This document shows, piece after piece, positions 9,420-17,498 of a stretch of 64,000 nt of DNA (position 1 is its first letter; each line of letters opens with the position of its first letter). This DNA is from JAWPMT01 sp965601475 (GTDB taxonomy: Bacteria > Bacteroidota > Bacteroidia > Cytophagales > Cyclobacteriaceae). Location of the stretch: contig OZ271832.1 in NCBI GenBank assembly GCA_965601475.1, positions 2,666,001-2,730,000 of the forward strand, given 5' to 3'. The notes beneath the pieces were generated by a model. That model made no database searches and was not told the DNA's origin. It was given only the letters and a program-made list of their open reading frames with translations. The position numbers were made by a program, and so were the translations under genes.

Positions 9420-10193
9420 ATGAAAAGACTAACAACAACACTTATGTCATTGGTCATCCTGGGAACGCTACATGCGCAGGACTATGAAATGACACCATCG
9501 GTGGGCAGCTCCGACCTGACCATCAGTATCAAGAACCTGTATGCTGACCTGGAAATCATTGGAACCGATGATAAAACAGTCAGCATCAAAGCCCGGGACT
9601 ACAGGGGTTTGCCGGAAAAGGCTCGTGGTCTCAAACCCCTGTCGGCAACGGGCCCGGAAAACACCGGTATTGGGCTTAATGTGGAAGAAGAGGGCAACAC
9701 CGTGACAATCTCCGGGGCCCATCGCAAGGCTGATGATGCACAGTTTGAAATACGAATCCCACGATCGGCCAGGCTCCTCATTGAGTACAACAATTTCCAA
9801 GCTGGTGACATCGGCATATCTGAGATGAGGGGAGAGGTGGAAGTTGAATCCAAAATTGGAGACCTAACCTTCTATGAAGTTACCGGACCGATTGTCGCTA
9901 ATACGCTGAGCGCTAACATCGAGGTCGTCCTGTCCGAGCTAAGCCAGGCATCTCCGACGTCACTATCTTCCACCAGTGGGGATATCGAAATAACCATGCC
10001 CGAGGGGACCAAGGCAAACTTCGAGATGAAATCGGTCACAGGTGAAGTCTACACAAATCTTGATTTTGACCTTGATGAAAATCAGAATCTAAAACGTTGG
10101 GGGGGAAGTGCCGTCGAAACCACCCTCAACGGAGGCGGTGTTGAAATCAGCCTTACATGCGTGAGCGGGGACATATACCTTAGGAAAAAATGA
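9420..10193 (+). CDS. Exported DUF4097-like beta-strand protein
   Basis: A 257-residue protein with a signal peptide (MKRLTTTLMSLVILGTLHAQ). The remainder is a series of short beta strands with the repeated Ser-Gly-Asp-Ile-Glu and Thr-Gly-Glu-Val-Tyr turns characteristic of DUF4097/adhesin-like beta-helix proteins, ending in Ser-Gly-Asp-Ile-Tyr-Leu-Arg-Lys-Lys. It lies in the sigma/anti-sigma operon and overlaps its paralogue downstream by four bases. Such proteins often sit beside ECF sigma/anti-sigma pairs in Bacteroidota; a role as periplasmic sensor or effector is inferred from this context only. Confidence 0.75.
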   Translation: MKRLTTTLMSLVILGTLHAQDYEMTPSVGSSDLTISIKNLYADLEIIGTDDKTVSIKARDYRGLPEKARGLKPLSATGPENTGIGLNVEEEGNTVTISGAHRKADDAQFEIRIPRSARLLIEYNNFQAGDIGISEMRGEVEVESKIGDLTFYEVTGPIVANTLSANIEVVLSELSQASPTSLSSTSGDIEITMPEGTKANFEMKSVTGEVYTNLDFDLDENQNLKRWGGSAVETTLNGGGVEISLTCVSGDIYLRKK

Positions 10194-10837
10194 GAGCGCT
10201 GATCACCACGTTCCTGTTAGTGCTGAGTACAGCACTAACAGCCCAAACCATTGTGGAAAAAACCATCGATGTGGCAGGACAGCAATCCCTGGAAGTTGAT
10301 CTTGACTTTGCCACGGAGATCGTCTTCAAAGTCTGGAATGAGGACCAGGTAAAGATCGAGGCCGATGTCCTGATCAATAACGGCGAAGACAATGACATCT
10401 TCCAGCTGGTCACACGCCAAACCGAACGTGTAATCCATGTGGGCATGGACCAAAAAATGTGGGAATACGCTACCGAAAGGAGCCGACGGCATTGCTGGGA
10501 CACCGACATCATTGTTACCATCATGTTCCCAGCCAAACTGGAACTGGCAGTTGAGTCCATCAGTGGTACCTATGAAGTCGAATACTATGGAAAGCCCTTG
10601 TCGTTAAAGACCATCGCTGGAGATATCGACCTGTCGTTGGCGGACACCTATGATATAGATTTTCAAATGAAAACCATAACCGGAGAGATCTATTCCGACC
10701 TGGACCTGATATTTCCCGAAGACCCGAGCGGACTCAGGCGAATGCTAGGAACGGACCTCATAGGCGCCGTTGGGGACGGTGGAAATCTCACAAAGATGGA
10801 AACCATCAGTGGCAATATCTACCTGAGAAGGAAGTGA
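10190..10837 (+). CDS. Exported DUF4097-like beta-strand protein, paralogue of the preceding gene
   Basis: A 215-residue protein with a signal peptide (MRALITTFLLVLSTALTAQ). It shows the same strand pattern and tail (Thr-Gly-Glu-Ile-Tyr-Ser-Asp-Leu-Asp, closing Ser-Gly-Asn-Ile-Tyr-Leu-Arg-Arg-Lys) as the upstream protein, so the pair arose by duplication. The start overlaps the upstream stop (ATGA). Last gene of the sigma operon; 60 bases separate it from the next coding region. Confidence 0.75.
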   Translation: MRALITTFLLVLSTALTAQTIVEKTIDVAGQQSLEVDLDFATEIVFKVWNEDQVKIEADVLINNGEDNDIFQLVTRQTERVIHVGMDQKMWEYATERSRRHCWDTDIIVTIMFPAKLELAVESISGTYEVEYYGKPLSLKTIAGDIDLSLADTYDIDFQMKTITGEIYSDLDLIFPEDPSGLRRMLGTDLIGAVGDGGNLTKMETISGNIYLRRK

Positions 10838-10897
10838 TTTCATAATCCGAAGTATCCGGATTCCGGTCTATCTTGCATGTCTGCCAAAGGTTGAGAC

Positions 10898-12292
10898 ATG
10901 GATATTCTGGAAGAAGTTAGCAAAATAGAAGCCTTGCAGCAGGTCCCCAGGGACCAGCTGCAGTGGCTCATTGACAAGTCAAAAAGTTTTGAGCTCCAAC
11001 CCGGGGAATTTCTCTTCAAGCCCGGGGACCCTATGGATCGGATGCTCGTGGTTCTGAGCGGGCACTTCGTCATCAAATTCCACCAAAACGGCCAGTACCG
11101 CGTGGTGGCATCCATTGATCCCCCAAGCATTACGGGTACGTTGCCCTACTCAAGGGCCAAACAGGCCGGGGGCACGGCAGAAGCCACTCGTCCCAGTAAG
11201 ATATTGTCGCTCGACAAATCTCATTTTCGGGAGATGATCATCACGCAAGAGGAACTCACCACGGCCCTCGTGCATCAGATGAGCACCCGAATCCGTGAGT
11301 TCACCAAAATGCAGCAGCAGAACGACAAAATGATGGCATTGGGCAAGATCTCTGCCGGATTGGCACATGAACTCAATAACCCCAGTGCGGCTGTTGTACG
11401 CAGTAGCCAGGCCCTGAAAGAGCACCTGGGATTCTTGCCTGAGAAATTTAAGAGTGTCATGGCGATTCGGATGGAACCCGAACAAGTGGATCATGTCAAT
11501 GACGTACTCTTTGCCAAACTCGGCCAGGAAGTACCCCAACTCTCGATGCTGGAAAAATCGGAAAAAGAGGAGGAGTTTCTGGATTGGCTAGAAGACCGGG
11601 AAATTGAAGACGCCGAGGAAATTGCAGAGAATATGGTAGACTTCGGCTTCCACACGGAAGACCTCGAAATGATTGAAGCCGAAGTCCCTCCCGAAAACAT
11701 TGGGTCGGTTATCAACTGGGTCAACCAGGTACTCACCACAGAAAAACTTGTTTCCGAAATCGAAGAGGCGTCAAAACGGATCAACGACCTGGTGTTAAGC
11801 GTGAAGAGCTACACCCATATGGACCAGTCTCCGGAGAAGAAGATGGCCAGCATTCACGAGGGCATAGACAATACCCTCGTCATGCTTGGACACAAGATCC
11901 GAAAGGAAAACATCGAACTGGTGAAAAAATATGACGCCGACGTACAGGATGCAGAGATCCTACCCAGCGCCATTAACCAGGTGTGGACCAACCTCATCGA
12001 CAATGCCATAGATGCCATGAAGAAGTCTGACCAAAAGGTCCTGACCGTTGAGACTGTCAAAGATGGAGGGTTCGTGAAAGTGAACATCGGCGACTCTGGC
12101 TCCGGCATCCCCGAAGATGTTGTCGGCAACATCTTCGACCCCTTTTTCACTACCAAAGAAGTCGGTGAAGGAACCGGAATCGGCCTTGAAGTTGTTCAGC
12201 GCATTGTGACCCGGGATCATAATGGATCAGTGAATGTCAAATCCAAGCCCGGTGACACTGTTTTTGAAGTTTGTTTCCCAATTCAATCCTAA
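10898..12292 (+). CDS. Histidine kinase with N-terminal cyclic-nucleotide-binding domain
   Basis: A 464-residue soluble protein without membrane segments. Residues about 5-125 are a CRP-like cNMP-binding beta-barrel (Gly-Glu-Phe-Leu-Phe-Lys-Pro-Gly-Asp strand, then Val-Val-Leu-Ser-Gly). The H-box is Gly-Leu-Ala-His-Glu-Leu-Asn-Asn-Pro with phosphoacceptor H157. The HATPase domain follows: N-box Asn-Leu-Ile-Asp-Asn-Ala-Ile-Asp at 365-372, Asp-Ser-Gly-Ser-Gly-Ile-Pro at 399-405, an Asp-Pro-Phe-Phe-Thr-Thr-Lys F-box and Gly-Thr-Gly-Ile-Gly-Leu. An unusual acidic insert of about 115 residues (175-290) separates the H-box helix from the second dimerisation helix. It directly abuts the receiver protein, its likely partner. 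The CNB ligand could be a cyclic nucleotide or something else, since the phosphate cassette is not clear. Confidence 0.88.
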   Translation: MDILEEVSKIEALQQVPRDQLQWLIDKSKSFELQPGEFLFKPGDPMDRMLVVLSGHFVIKFHQNGQYRVVASIDPPSITGTLPYSRAKQAGGTAEATRPSKILSLDKSHFREMIITQEELTTALVHQMSTRIREFTKMQQQNDKMMALGKISAGLAHELNNPSAAVVRSSQALKEHLGFLPEKFKSVMAIRMEPEQVDHVNDVLFAKLGQEVPQLSMLEKSEKEEEFLDWLEDREIEDAEEIAENMVDFGFHTEDLEMIEAEVPPENIGSVINWVNQVLTTEKLVSEIEEASKRINDLVLSVKSYTHMDQSPEKKMASIHEGIDNTLVMLGHKIRKENIELVKKYDADVQDAEILPSAINQVWTNLIDNAIDAMKKSDQKVLTVETVKDGGFVKVNIGDSGSGIPEDVVGNIFDPFFTTKEVGEGTGIGLEVVQRIVTRDHNGSVNVKSKPGDTVFEVCFPIQS

Positions 12293-13954
12293 ATGAAGAA
12301 ACCAATTATTTTCCTGCTGGATGATGACCCATCAGTGCTGAAGGCGGTCATGCGTGATATTCGATCAAAGTACCGGAAAGAGTACCGGGTGCTCTCCACC
12401 CAGAGCGCCTTGGAAGCGCTGGCGTCCCTCAAGGAAATCAAAAAGACGGGAGATACTGTCGCGCTCTTCATCTCAGACCAAAGGATGCCCGAAATGCTGG
12501 GTGTAGAGTTCCTGGAGCAGGCCAAACCCTTATTTCCCGATGCCAAGCGTGTCCTGCTGACGGCCTACTCCGATACGCAGGCAGCCATCAAAGCCATCAA
12601 CGATGTGCAGCTGGACTACTACCTGATGAAGCCCTGGGATCCCCCTGAAGAGAAGCTTTACCCGGTCATTGATGACTTGCTGGAAGAATGGCAAAGCAGC
12701 TATGTTCCTGACTTTTCAGGCATCAAGATCATAGGCTACCAATGGTCCGCCAAGTCACATGAAATCAAGGACTTTCTCGCGGGAAATCTGATCCCCTACA
12801 AATGGTTTGATGTAGAAACCGAGTCAAGCGTTACGGAGCTTATCCATGCTTTCGAACTCAACATGGACGAATTACCAATCGTCATTTTCGAGGATGGCAC
12901 CTATTTCAATAATCCCTCCATTAGAGAAATCGGAGAGAAAATTGGGATGAAGTCTGACGCCAACGAGACCATGTACGATGTAGCCATTGTGGGCGCGGGG
13001 CCTGCGGGACTGGCGGCAGCAGTTTATGGCGGATCAGAAGGCCTCAAAACGGTACTTATTGAAAAAAGAGCCCCTGGAGGTCAGGCAGGTACCAGCTCCA
13101 GAATTGAGAATTACCTCGGCTTCCCCAAGGGACTGAGCGGGGCGGACCTCTCTCGCAGGGCGATCACACAGGCCACAAGGTTTGGGATTGAATTTCTGTC
13201 GCCCAGGGAAGTGAAGCACATCAGCATCAACGAAAACTACAAGACCATCAAGCTGGAGGACGATAGCACCATCAACGCGAGGAGCATCATTTTGACAACG
13301 GGTGTGGACTATCGCACGCATCCCGCAAAGGGTATCGACCAATTTACCGGCGCCGGCATCTATTATGGGGCAGCAACCACTGAAGCCCATTCAATCAAGG
13401 GCAAAGACGTGTACATCGTAGGCGGTGGCAACTCCGCCGGGCAGGCGGCCATGTACTTGTCCAAGTATGCCAAGGACCTTTATATAGTCATCCGCAAGCC
13501 GGACCTTTCCAGCAGCATGTCAGCATACCTGATCGATCAGATTGCGTCCGTGCCCAACATTCATCTGATGGGTCAGACCGAGATCACCGAAGTGAAGGGT
13601 GACGATCGCCTGGAATGCGTTGTCCTAAAGGATAATGACAGTGGCGAAGAGCGGACCGCCCCAGCTGGTGGATTGTTCATCTTCATTGGCGCCAAGCCTG
13701 TGACAGATTGGATTACGCTTGAGATGATCAAGGACCCCAAGGGCTTCATTGAGACCGGAAATGGGTTGACCAAGTATCCCAATTTTCAGAAAGTCTGGAA
13801 GCAAGGTCGAGAACCTTACCTCCTGGAAACGTGTGAACCCGGTGTATTTGCTGCAGGAGATGTCCGATCGGGAGCCATGAACCGTGTGGCCAGCGCTGTG
13901 GGCGAAGGGTCCATGGCCATCAAGTTCGTCCATGAATATTTAGCCAACCACTAG
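12293..13954 (+). CDS. Response regulator fused to glutaredoxin-like and thioredoxin-reductase-like domains, redox cysteines absent
   Basis: A 553-residue protein in three parts. The receiver (1-135) has all hallmarks: acidic D10-D12, phosphoacceptor D62 in Ile-Ser-Asp-Gln-Arg-Met-Pro, T90 and K113. The middle part (143-218) has glutaredoxin-like strand order, but the CxxC position reads Ser-Ala-Lys-Ser (152-155). The last part (226-553) is a TrxR-type FAD/NADPH protein with the FAD motif Gly-Ala-Gly-Pro-Ala-Gly at 234-239, the NADPH motif Gly-Gly-Gly-Asn-Ser-Ala at 377-382 and the second FAD motif Ala-Ala-Gly-Asp-Val at 520-524; the usual Cys-Ala-Thr-Cys is replaced by Ala-Ala-Thr-Thr (360-363). 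Only C442 and C514 remain. It cannot be a classic disulfide reductase; a flavin/NAD(P)H redox sensor or other oxidoreductase tied to phosphorelay is inferred. It starts immediately after the kinase stop codon. Confidence 0.88.
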   Translation: MKKPIIFLLDDDPSVLKAVMRDIRSKYRKEYRVLSTQSALEALASLKEIKKTGDTVALFISDQRMPEMLGVEFLEQAKPLFPDAKRVLLTAYSDTQAAIKAINDVQLDYYLMKPWDPPEEKLYPVIDDLLEEWQSSYVPDFSGIKIIGYQWSAKSHEIKDFLAGNLIPYKWFDVETESSVTELIHAFELNMDELPIVIFEDGTYFNNPSIREIGEKIGMKSDANETMYDVAIVGAGPAGLAAAVYGGSEGLKTVLIEKRAPGGQAGTSSRIENYLGFPKGLSGADLSRRAITQATRFGIEFLSPREVKHISINENYKTIKLEDDSTINARSIILTTGVDYRTHPAKGIDQFTGAGIYYGAATTEAHSIKGKDVYIVGGGNSAGQAAMYLSKYAKDLYIVIRKPDLSSSMSAYLIDQIASVPNIHLMGQTEITEVKGDDRLECVVLKDNDSGEERTAPAGGLFIFIGAKPVTDWITLEMIKDPKGFIETGNGLTKYPNFQKVWKQGREPYLLETCEPGVFAAGDVRSGAMNRVASAVGEGSMAIKFVHEYLANH

Positions 13955-13958
13955 TACC

Positions 13959-14240
13959 ATGCTGAAAGACAAGAATTGCGAGCATCTGGAAGGTTTTGTA
14001 AAGACCCACGAACCTCAGGGCTATGAATGCGAGGAATGCATCAAGAACGGTGACCGATGGGTACACCTGCGTACCTGCCAGGAATGTGGCGTCACTTTGT
14101 GTTGTGACTCCTCCCCCAACAGGCACATGACCGCGCATTACCGAAGCCACGGGCACCCAGTGGTCATCTCCGCAGAACCCGGCGAAAAATGGGCCTGGTG
14201 TTATGCGCACCAGGAGATCAAGATGTTGACGAAGGTCTAG
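13959..14240 (+). CDS. UBP-type zinc finger protein
   Basis: A 93-residue protein that is almost entirely a zf-UBP domain: C7, H9, C24, C27, C40, C43, C48 and His residues at 56, 60, 64 and 66 in the usual spacing, with the Trp-Val-His-Leu-Arg-Thr-Cys core and Ser-His-Gly-His-Pro-Val. In eukaryotes this fold binds the C-terminal Gly-Gly of ubiquitin; bacterial copies are small single-domain proteins of unknown partner. It starts four bases after the redox-fold response regulator, so it belongs to the same operon and probably the same pathway. Whether it binds a protein tail or only zinc cannot be told from sequence. Confidence 0.88.
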   Translation: MLKDKNCEHLEGFVKTHEPQGYECEECIKNGDRWVHLRTCQECGVTLCCDSSPNRHMTAHYRSHGHPVVISAEPGEKWAWCYAHQEIKMLTKV

Positions 14241-14257
14241 TAGGCGGCCGTTTGCAC

Positions 14258-14745
14258 TTCTTGCTATAAGTAAGATAGATTTCTCCTGACGTCGAAATGA
14301 TAGAGAAAGTGATTTACTGGATCTTTGGTCGGTACTCTGCTAATCGTAGGTTGTATCTACGCTTCACTATTTTCTGTGCTTTCGTAGCCTCCTCCGGTTA
14401 AGTGTCGAGTGCATACCAGCCAGAACCTATCGCCCCAGAGTATCATCTTGAGTTTATTCATTGCTTGTCGACCAGAAAGATTTCTCCTGACGTCGAAATG
14501 ACATTGAAGTGAGGACAGGAACCGCGGATCGGCACCTCTTCTAAGCGTAGGTTGTAGCTACGCTTTACTATTCCAGTGCTTTCGTAGCACAAGGCCCTGG
14601 GTCGTTAAGTCATCTAAGCATTATGGGGAGCCTCCCCGATCAGGGGGCTTTCTGATATTATTCATTGCTTGTCGACAATATAGATTTCTCCTGGCGTCGA
14701 AATGACATATAAAGTGGTTTCGGGAACCGCGGGTCTGGCTATTAT
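14258..14745. repeat. Structured ~206-bp interspersed repeat, array 1 (2.4 degenerate copies)
   Basis: Three successive units begin near 14258 (degenerate), 14460 and 14664 (truncated). Each opens with a gcttgtcgac-like segment and an atttctcctgacgtcgaaat dyad, then carries an aagcgtag/ctacgctt stem (14543 in the best copy), a gtgct/agcac stem and a cccc/gggg stem. The same unit makes up the array at 16480-17498 in the same orientation. No protein-coding potential was seen, and the 595-bp gap contains nothing else. Confidence 0.85.
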
Positions 14746-14835
14746 GTCAACATCAATCGCGAAATATATGGGCACGGGCTTAACCATTCGATGCAGCCAT
14801 GAAGTTATACTCATAGGTAATAGCAACTATGTCTT

Positions 14836-15747
14836 ATGGACAAGATCGTAATAACAGGAGGTACTGGATTTATCGGTTTGAGTCTGGCTCAATATTTGTC
14901 AAATCGAGGGTTCCAACCTGTCCTGGTCGCCAGAAATGCACCCAACCCTAAACCGAGGTTCCCATTTGTCCCTTGGGACGGACATAGCATCGACAGCTGG
15001 TGTGAAGCCCTAGACGATGCAAAGGCAGTTGTCAACCTTGCTGGAAAGACAGTTGACTGCATAAAGACTCCTGACAATTGTGATTTGATCCTGAGGTCTC
15101 GTGTCGATTCCACCCACGTTTTGGGTGAGGCCTTCCGTCAAGCCTCAAATCCTCCCAAAGTCTGGGTTCAAATGTCCACAGCCCACATTTACGGGGATCC
15201 GCCTCACCAACTGTGCACTGAATCTTCAAGTTTTGGCTATGGTCTTGCGCCTTTTGTCGGTGAAGCCTGGGAAAAAACCTTCGTGGAGTCCCTCCCCAAT
15301 GATGTGCGTGGCGTCCGATTGAGGACCAGTTTCGTTATTGGCAAGAATGGTGGTGCACTGAAAAGCCTGAAGCGCATTGTCCAACTGGGGCTTGGAGGGA
15401 AGGTTGGAAATGGTTCCCAAGGTTTTAGCTGGATCCACGAGGACGACCTGAATGCGTTGAGCCTACGGGCAATAACCGACGAAACGATGGAAGGTGTCTA
15501 TATCGCCAGTGCACCTAATCCTGTATCCAATGAAGCATTTATGGGGTCCCTAAGAAGAACCATGAAAGTTCCAGTTGGCCTACCTGCTCCTGAATGGATC
15601 ACCCGATTCGGTGCAAAACACATTTTCAAAACAGACCCGGAGTTAGCACTCTATGGGAGATACGTAAAGTCAGGACGGCTTGAGAAGGAAGGGTTTGAAT
15701 TTAGGTTTCCGGAATTGGACAAAGCCCTGGAGCATTTGTTGAATTAG
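14836..15747 (+). CDS. SDR-family sugar-nucleotide-epimerase-like protein (TIGR01777/YfcH type)
   Basis: A 303-residue protein. It opens with the Rossmann dinucleotide motif Gly-Gly-Thr-Gly-Phe-Ile-Gly (about 8-14). The family-specific elements are Ser-Arg-Val-Asp-Ser-Thr, Met-Ser-Thr-Ala-His-Ile-Tyr-Gly, and Phe-Ser-Trp-Ile-His-Glu-Asp-Asp-Leu; the C-terminal DUF1731-like tail ends in Gly-Phe-Glu-Phe-Arg-Phe-Pro-Glu-Leu. The substrate is not known for this branch. The gene stands alone between two repeat arrays and begins about 90 bases after the first. Confidence 0.88.
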   Translation: MDKIVITGGTGFIGLSLAQYLSNRGFQPVLVARNAPNPKPRFPFVPWDGHSIDSWCEALDDAKAVVNLAGKTVDCIKTPDNCDLILRSRVDSTHVLGEAFRQASNPPKVWVQMSTAHIYGDPPHQLCTESSSFGYGLAPFVGEAWEKTFVESLPNDVRGVRLRTSFVIGKNGGALKSLKRIVQLGLGGKVGNGSQGFSWIHEDDLNALSLRAITDETMEGVYIASAPNPVSNEAFMGSLRRTMKVPVGLPAPEWITRFGAKHIFKTDPELALYGRYVKSGRLEKEGFEFRFPELDKALEHLLN

Positions 15748-16052
15748 GCATGCGGTGTGCATGCTTGGGCCGTAGTCCTCATAAGACCTGGAAGTTTATC
15801 CCAAGTTAGATCATGCTGTAGGCCTTGTCTCAAACCCTAAAGGTGTTTCCTCATGTAAACACACAAGAAGCACTGAGATCGTACACCGCCTACTTCATCA
15901 CATCTCTCAGCGCGGCTTCCAGGCTTCTTCGGAGTGTTGCCGTGCACTGGACGGATAAACGCGAAACCGCCCAGGCCAAAAGCCTCCAAGCGCACACTCA
16001 CTCCATGCAGAAACCTGCATATTGTGATTATCTTCAACAAAAAACCCTTCAC
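15748..16052. other. Intergenic stretch upstream of the small exported protein
   Basis: About 305 bp. A short inverted repeat gcatgc/gcatgc sits right after the epimerase stop (15750-15765) without a T-run. An open frame from a TTG at 15825 continues in frame into the next gene, but its product up to 16052 has no signal peptide or motif, so I treat it as non-coding. Nothing else was recognised. Confidence 0.45.
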
Positions 16053-16475
16053 ATGAAAAACCTGTCCAAGCTGCTCATCCTCGCCTTCTTCATTCTTTTG
16101 GGCTACGGAGCCCAATCACAAGAAATCGCCGCGGCTAAGTATACCTGGTCCGGTGAGGAACGAGATAAAGGAAGGTCAGGCGTGACAAAAAGTTTCTCAA
16201 TCACCCTGGATACCTCTCAGCAAAATACCTTGTCCATTTCCTCCAGCCGTATACTCGGAGGAGGCACAGTGAATGTCTCTTCCACAGGTAATTTCATTAT
16301 CAATGGGATCAAAGGCAATAAGATTGAAGCGACCTATAATACGACCCAAATTTCAGCCAATGGGAGGATTGTACCTAATAAAAGCTATCCCATCACCATC
16401 TACTCAAATGAAGACGGCACACTTCTCTTCAGGGATTCTTTTTGGCAAATTGACGTTGTCCTAACCCGACAATAG
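16053..16475 (+). CDS. Small exported protein of unknown function
   Basis: A 140-residue protein. The ATG at 16053 gives a clear signal peptide (MKNLSKLLILAFFILLGYGAQSQ). The frame is open further upstream to a TTG at 15825, but that extension lacks sense. The mature part, about 117 residues, is beta-rich and polar, with many Ser, Thr and Asn residues and no Cys, and matches no family I recognise. It ends four bases before repeat array 2 and starts after a 305-bp gap, so it is probably monocistronic. Confidence 0.6.
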   Translation: MKNLSKLLILAFFILLGYGAQSQEIAAAKYTWSGEERDKGRSGVTKSFSITLDTSQQNTLSISSSRILGGGTVNVSSTGNFIINGIKGNKIEATYNTTQISANGRIVPNKSYPITIYSNEDGTLLFRDSFWQIDVVLTRQ

Positions 16476-16479
16476 GGGG

Positions 16480-17498
16480 ACCAGGGCCACCTCCTTTAAG
16501 CGTAGGTTGTAGCTACGCTTCACTATTTTCTGTGCTTTCGTAGCACACGCCCCTGGATCATTTGGTCAATTGAGCACGATGCGAAGCTCCCCGGCAAGGG
16601 GTATCTTTCTGATTCTGGTCATTGCTTGTCGACAAGAAAGATTTCTCCTGACGTCGAAATGACATTGAATTGAGGACAGGAACCGTGGGTCGGCTCCTCC
16701 TCTAAGCGTAGGTTGTAGCTACGCTTTACTATTTTCTGTGCTTTCCTAGCACAAGGCCCTAGATCATTTGGTCAATTGAGCATGATCCGAAGCTCCCCGG
16801 CAAGGGGTATCTTTCTGATTCTGGTCATTGCTTGTCCACAAGGAAGATTTCTCCTGACGTCGAAATGACATTGAAGTAAGGAATGGAACCATGGGTCGGC
16901 ATCTCCTCCAAGCGTAGGTTGTAGCTACGCTTTACGATTTTCTGTGATTTCGTAGCACAAGGCCCTGGGTCATTAAGTCATTTTAGCATGATGGGGAGCC
17001 TCCCCGACCAGGGGGCTTTCTGATATTATTCATTGCTTGTCGACAAGAAAGATTTCTCCTCACGTCGAAATGACATTAATATGAGGACAGGAACCGTGGG
17101 TCGGCACCTCCACTAAGCGTAGGTTGTAGCTACGCTTTACTATTTTCAGTGCTTTCGTAGCACAAGCCCCTGGATCATTTGGTCAATTGAGTATGATGCG
17201 AAGCTCCCCGGCAAGGGGTATCTTTTTGATTCTGGTCATTGCTTGTCGACAAGAAAGATTTGTCCTGATGTCGAAATGACATTGAAGTAAGGAATGGAAC
17301 CATGGGTCGGCATCTCCTCCAAGCGTAGGTTGTAGCTACGCTTTACTATTTTCTGTGATTTCGTAGCACAAGGCCCTTGGTCATTAAGTCATTTAAGCAT
17401 GATGGGGAGCCTCCCCTACCAGGGGGATCTTCCTGAGTTTATTCGTTGCTTGTCGACAAGAAAGATTTCTCCTGACGTCGAAATGACATTGAAAAGCC
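16480..17498. repeat. Structured ~206-bp tandem repeat, array 2 (about 5 copies)
   Basis: Unit starts are at 16621, 16827, 17032, 17238 and 17445 (last one truncated), preceded by a 3' half unit from 16480; unit lengths are 206, 205, 206 and 207. The core aagcgtag recurs at 16498, 16704, 16910, 17115 and 17321. Each unit holds four possible stems: atttc/gaaat, aagcgtag/ctacgctt, gtgct/agcac and cccc/gggg with a varying 5-nt loop. Two subtypes alternate: B (cgaagctccccggcaagggg) and A (gagcctccccgaccaggggg), so 16621-17031 and 17032-17444 are a duplicated B-A dimer. No coding potential; a 61-codon frame at 17399-17584 is an accident of the last unit. Bases 17499-17694 hold nothing recognised. 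Confidence 0.92.

Noticed and set aside
10844..10862. Inverted repeat aatccg/cggatt before the histidine kinase
   Set aside because: Only 6-bp arms and no tail; too weak to call an operator or terminator.
16480..17498. Repeat array considered as a CRISPR
   Set aside because: The whole 206-bp unit repeats, without short direct repeats and unique spacers, and no cas genes are present.
14258..17498. Repeats considered as insertion sequence or MITE remnants
   Set aside because: No transposase fragment, no terminal inverted repeats at the unit ends and no target duplication were seen; head-to-tail tandem order is not IS-like.
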